Of a DNA stretch of 24,567 bases, positions 24,231 through 24,567 are shown in pieces. The stretch spans positions 1 through 24,567 of the forward strand of contig CAYYXR010000040.1 of the NCBI GenBank assembly GCA_964475755.1, in the 5' to 3' direction. The translations under genes and the position numbers were made by a program. The notes under the pieces were generated by a model. It saw only the letters and a list, made by a program, of their open reading frames with translations. It was not told the origin of the DNA and made no database searches. How positions within the stretch are numbered: the first letter of the stretch is position 1; every line of letters begins with the position of its first letter. This stretch comes from UBA11612 sp964475755 (lineage in GTDB: Bacteria; Pseudomonadota; Alphaproteobacteria; Rhodospirillales; Rhodospirillaceae).

Positions 24231-24567
24231 TTAGGGAGACTCACACGCAACCAATCCGCCGACGGGCATAATGAGTTCCCAACCACCGGATTGCGTCAAT
24301 CGAAGGCTTCCCTGCGGCACAACGACGCCGCGCGCCATACCTGTGCGCTGTTCGAAACCTACGTCTACGCTAAGGGTGTAATCACCCTGCTCAAACGTTT
24401 GCCTTTCGAATTGACCTAAAGCCTGCGCACCTTCAGCTTGCGTGCGCGGAAATTGCGTTGTTTGACCTCCGACAACCACCCGCGCACCTCCGTAGCGATC
24501 GCTGAAAAAGACGAGTGAGGCGCCCCCTTTGAAGTGGTCCATCCTGAGGTATGGTTTTTCCAAGGAG
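24231..24567 (-). CDS. Unidentified protein, partial (5' end outside the window)
   Basis: About 112 residues of open frame, continuing past the window edge, so the true start is not visible. The stop is TAA at 24231-24233. The visible C-terminal part has alternating hydrophobic and polar residues (GASLVFFSDRYGGARVVVGG, GDYTLSVDVGFEQRTG, GSLRLTQSGGWELIMPVGG) that suggest a beta-rich, possibly periplasmic or extracellular fold, ending VACESP. I recognise no family. It converges on family X copy 2 with 49 bases between stops. Confidence 0.55.
   Translation of the reverse strand, partial: SLEKPYLRMDHFKGGASLVFFSDRYGGARVVVGGQTTQFPRTQAEGAQALGQFERQTFEQGDYTLSVDVGFEQRTGMARGVVVPQGSLRLTQSGGWELIMPVGGLVACESP

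Overview
The window looks like a chromosomal segment of a free-living, aerobic Gram-negative proteobacterium. The evidence is a TonB-dependent receptor, Sec, Tat and lipoprotein export signals, and a complete aerobic homogentisate pathway. The closest protein-level resemblances I can recall are alphaproteobacterial or marine gammaproteobacterial, so I do not assign it further. I see no tRNA, rRNA, CRISPR array, transposase or phage gene.

Layout. (1) 126-2428 (-): a TonB-dependent receptor broken by an in-frame amber codon and a one-base C-terminal frameshift, followed by a good terminator. (2) 2748-3134 (+): a small exported DUF6491-like protein. (3) 3172-5470 (-): an AtuA/DUF1446 protein with unusual domain order, and an Lrp/AsnC regulator. 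The regulator is divergent from (4) 5627-10386 (+): hppD-hmgA-fahA-maiA-phhA, a tight phenylalanine/tyrosine catabolic operon ending in a bidirectional terminator. (5) 10455-16128 (-): a four-gene envelope operon. In transcription order it encodes a DUF1592-type lipoprotein with one CxxCH motif, a Tat-exported DUF1552 protein, a secreted Lipoprotein_15 (PF03640-like) three-repeat protein, and a secreted protein of a family I do not recognise (called family X here). (6) 16498-17716 (+): a Sel1-like lipoprotein and a hotdog thioesterase. (7) 17761-18717 (-): a chimera of a FecR/retention-module-like N-terminus and the C-terminal half of family X. (8) 18901-21371 (-): an acyl-CoA dehydrogenase and a Tat-exported serine hydrolase. 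(9) 21619-24181 (+): a second copy of the Lipoprotein_15 + family X pair. (10) 24231-24567 (-): an unidentified partial gene.

How it works together. Region 4 takes phenylalanine through tyrosine and homogentisate to fumarate and acetoacetate; the tyrosine transaminase and the pterin recycling enzyme must lie elsewhere. The AsnC-type regulator is the obvious local controller. The most novel part is regions 5, 7 and 9. A secreted two-gene module (Lipoprotein_15 repeats + family X) occurs twice, once inside an operon with DUF1592/DUF1552 proteins, and a third family X C-terminal domain is grafted onto an adhesin-like N-terminus. This suggests a cell-surface or periplasmic system, possibly redox- or metal-related, whose function I cannot name from sequence.
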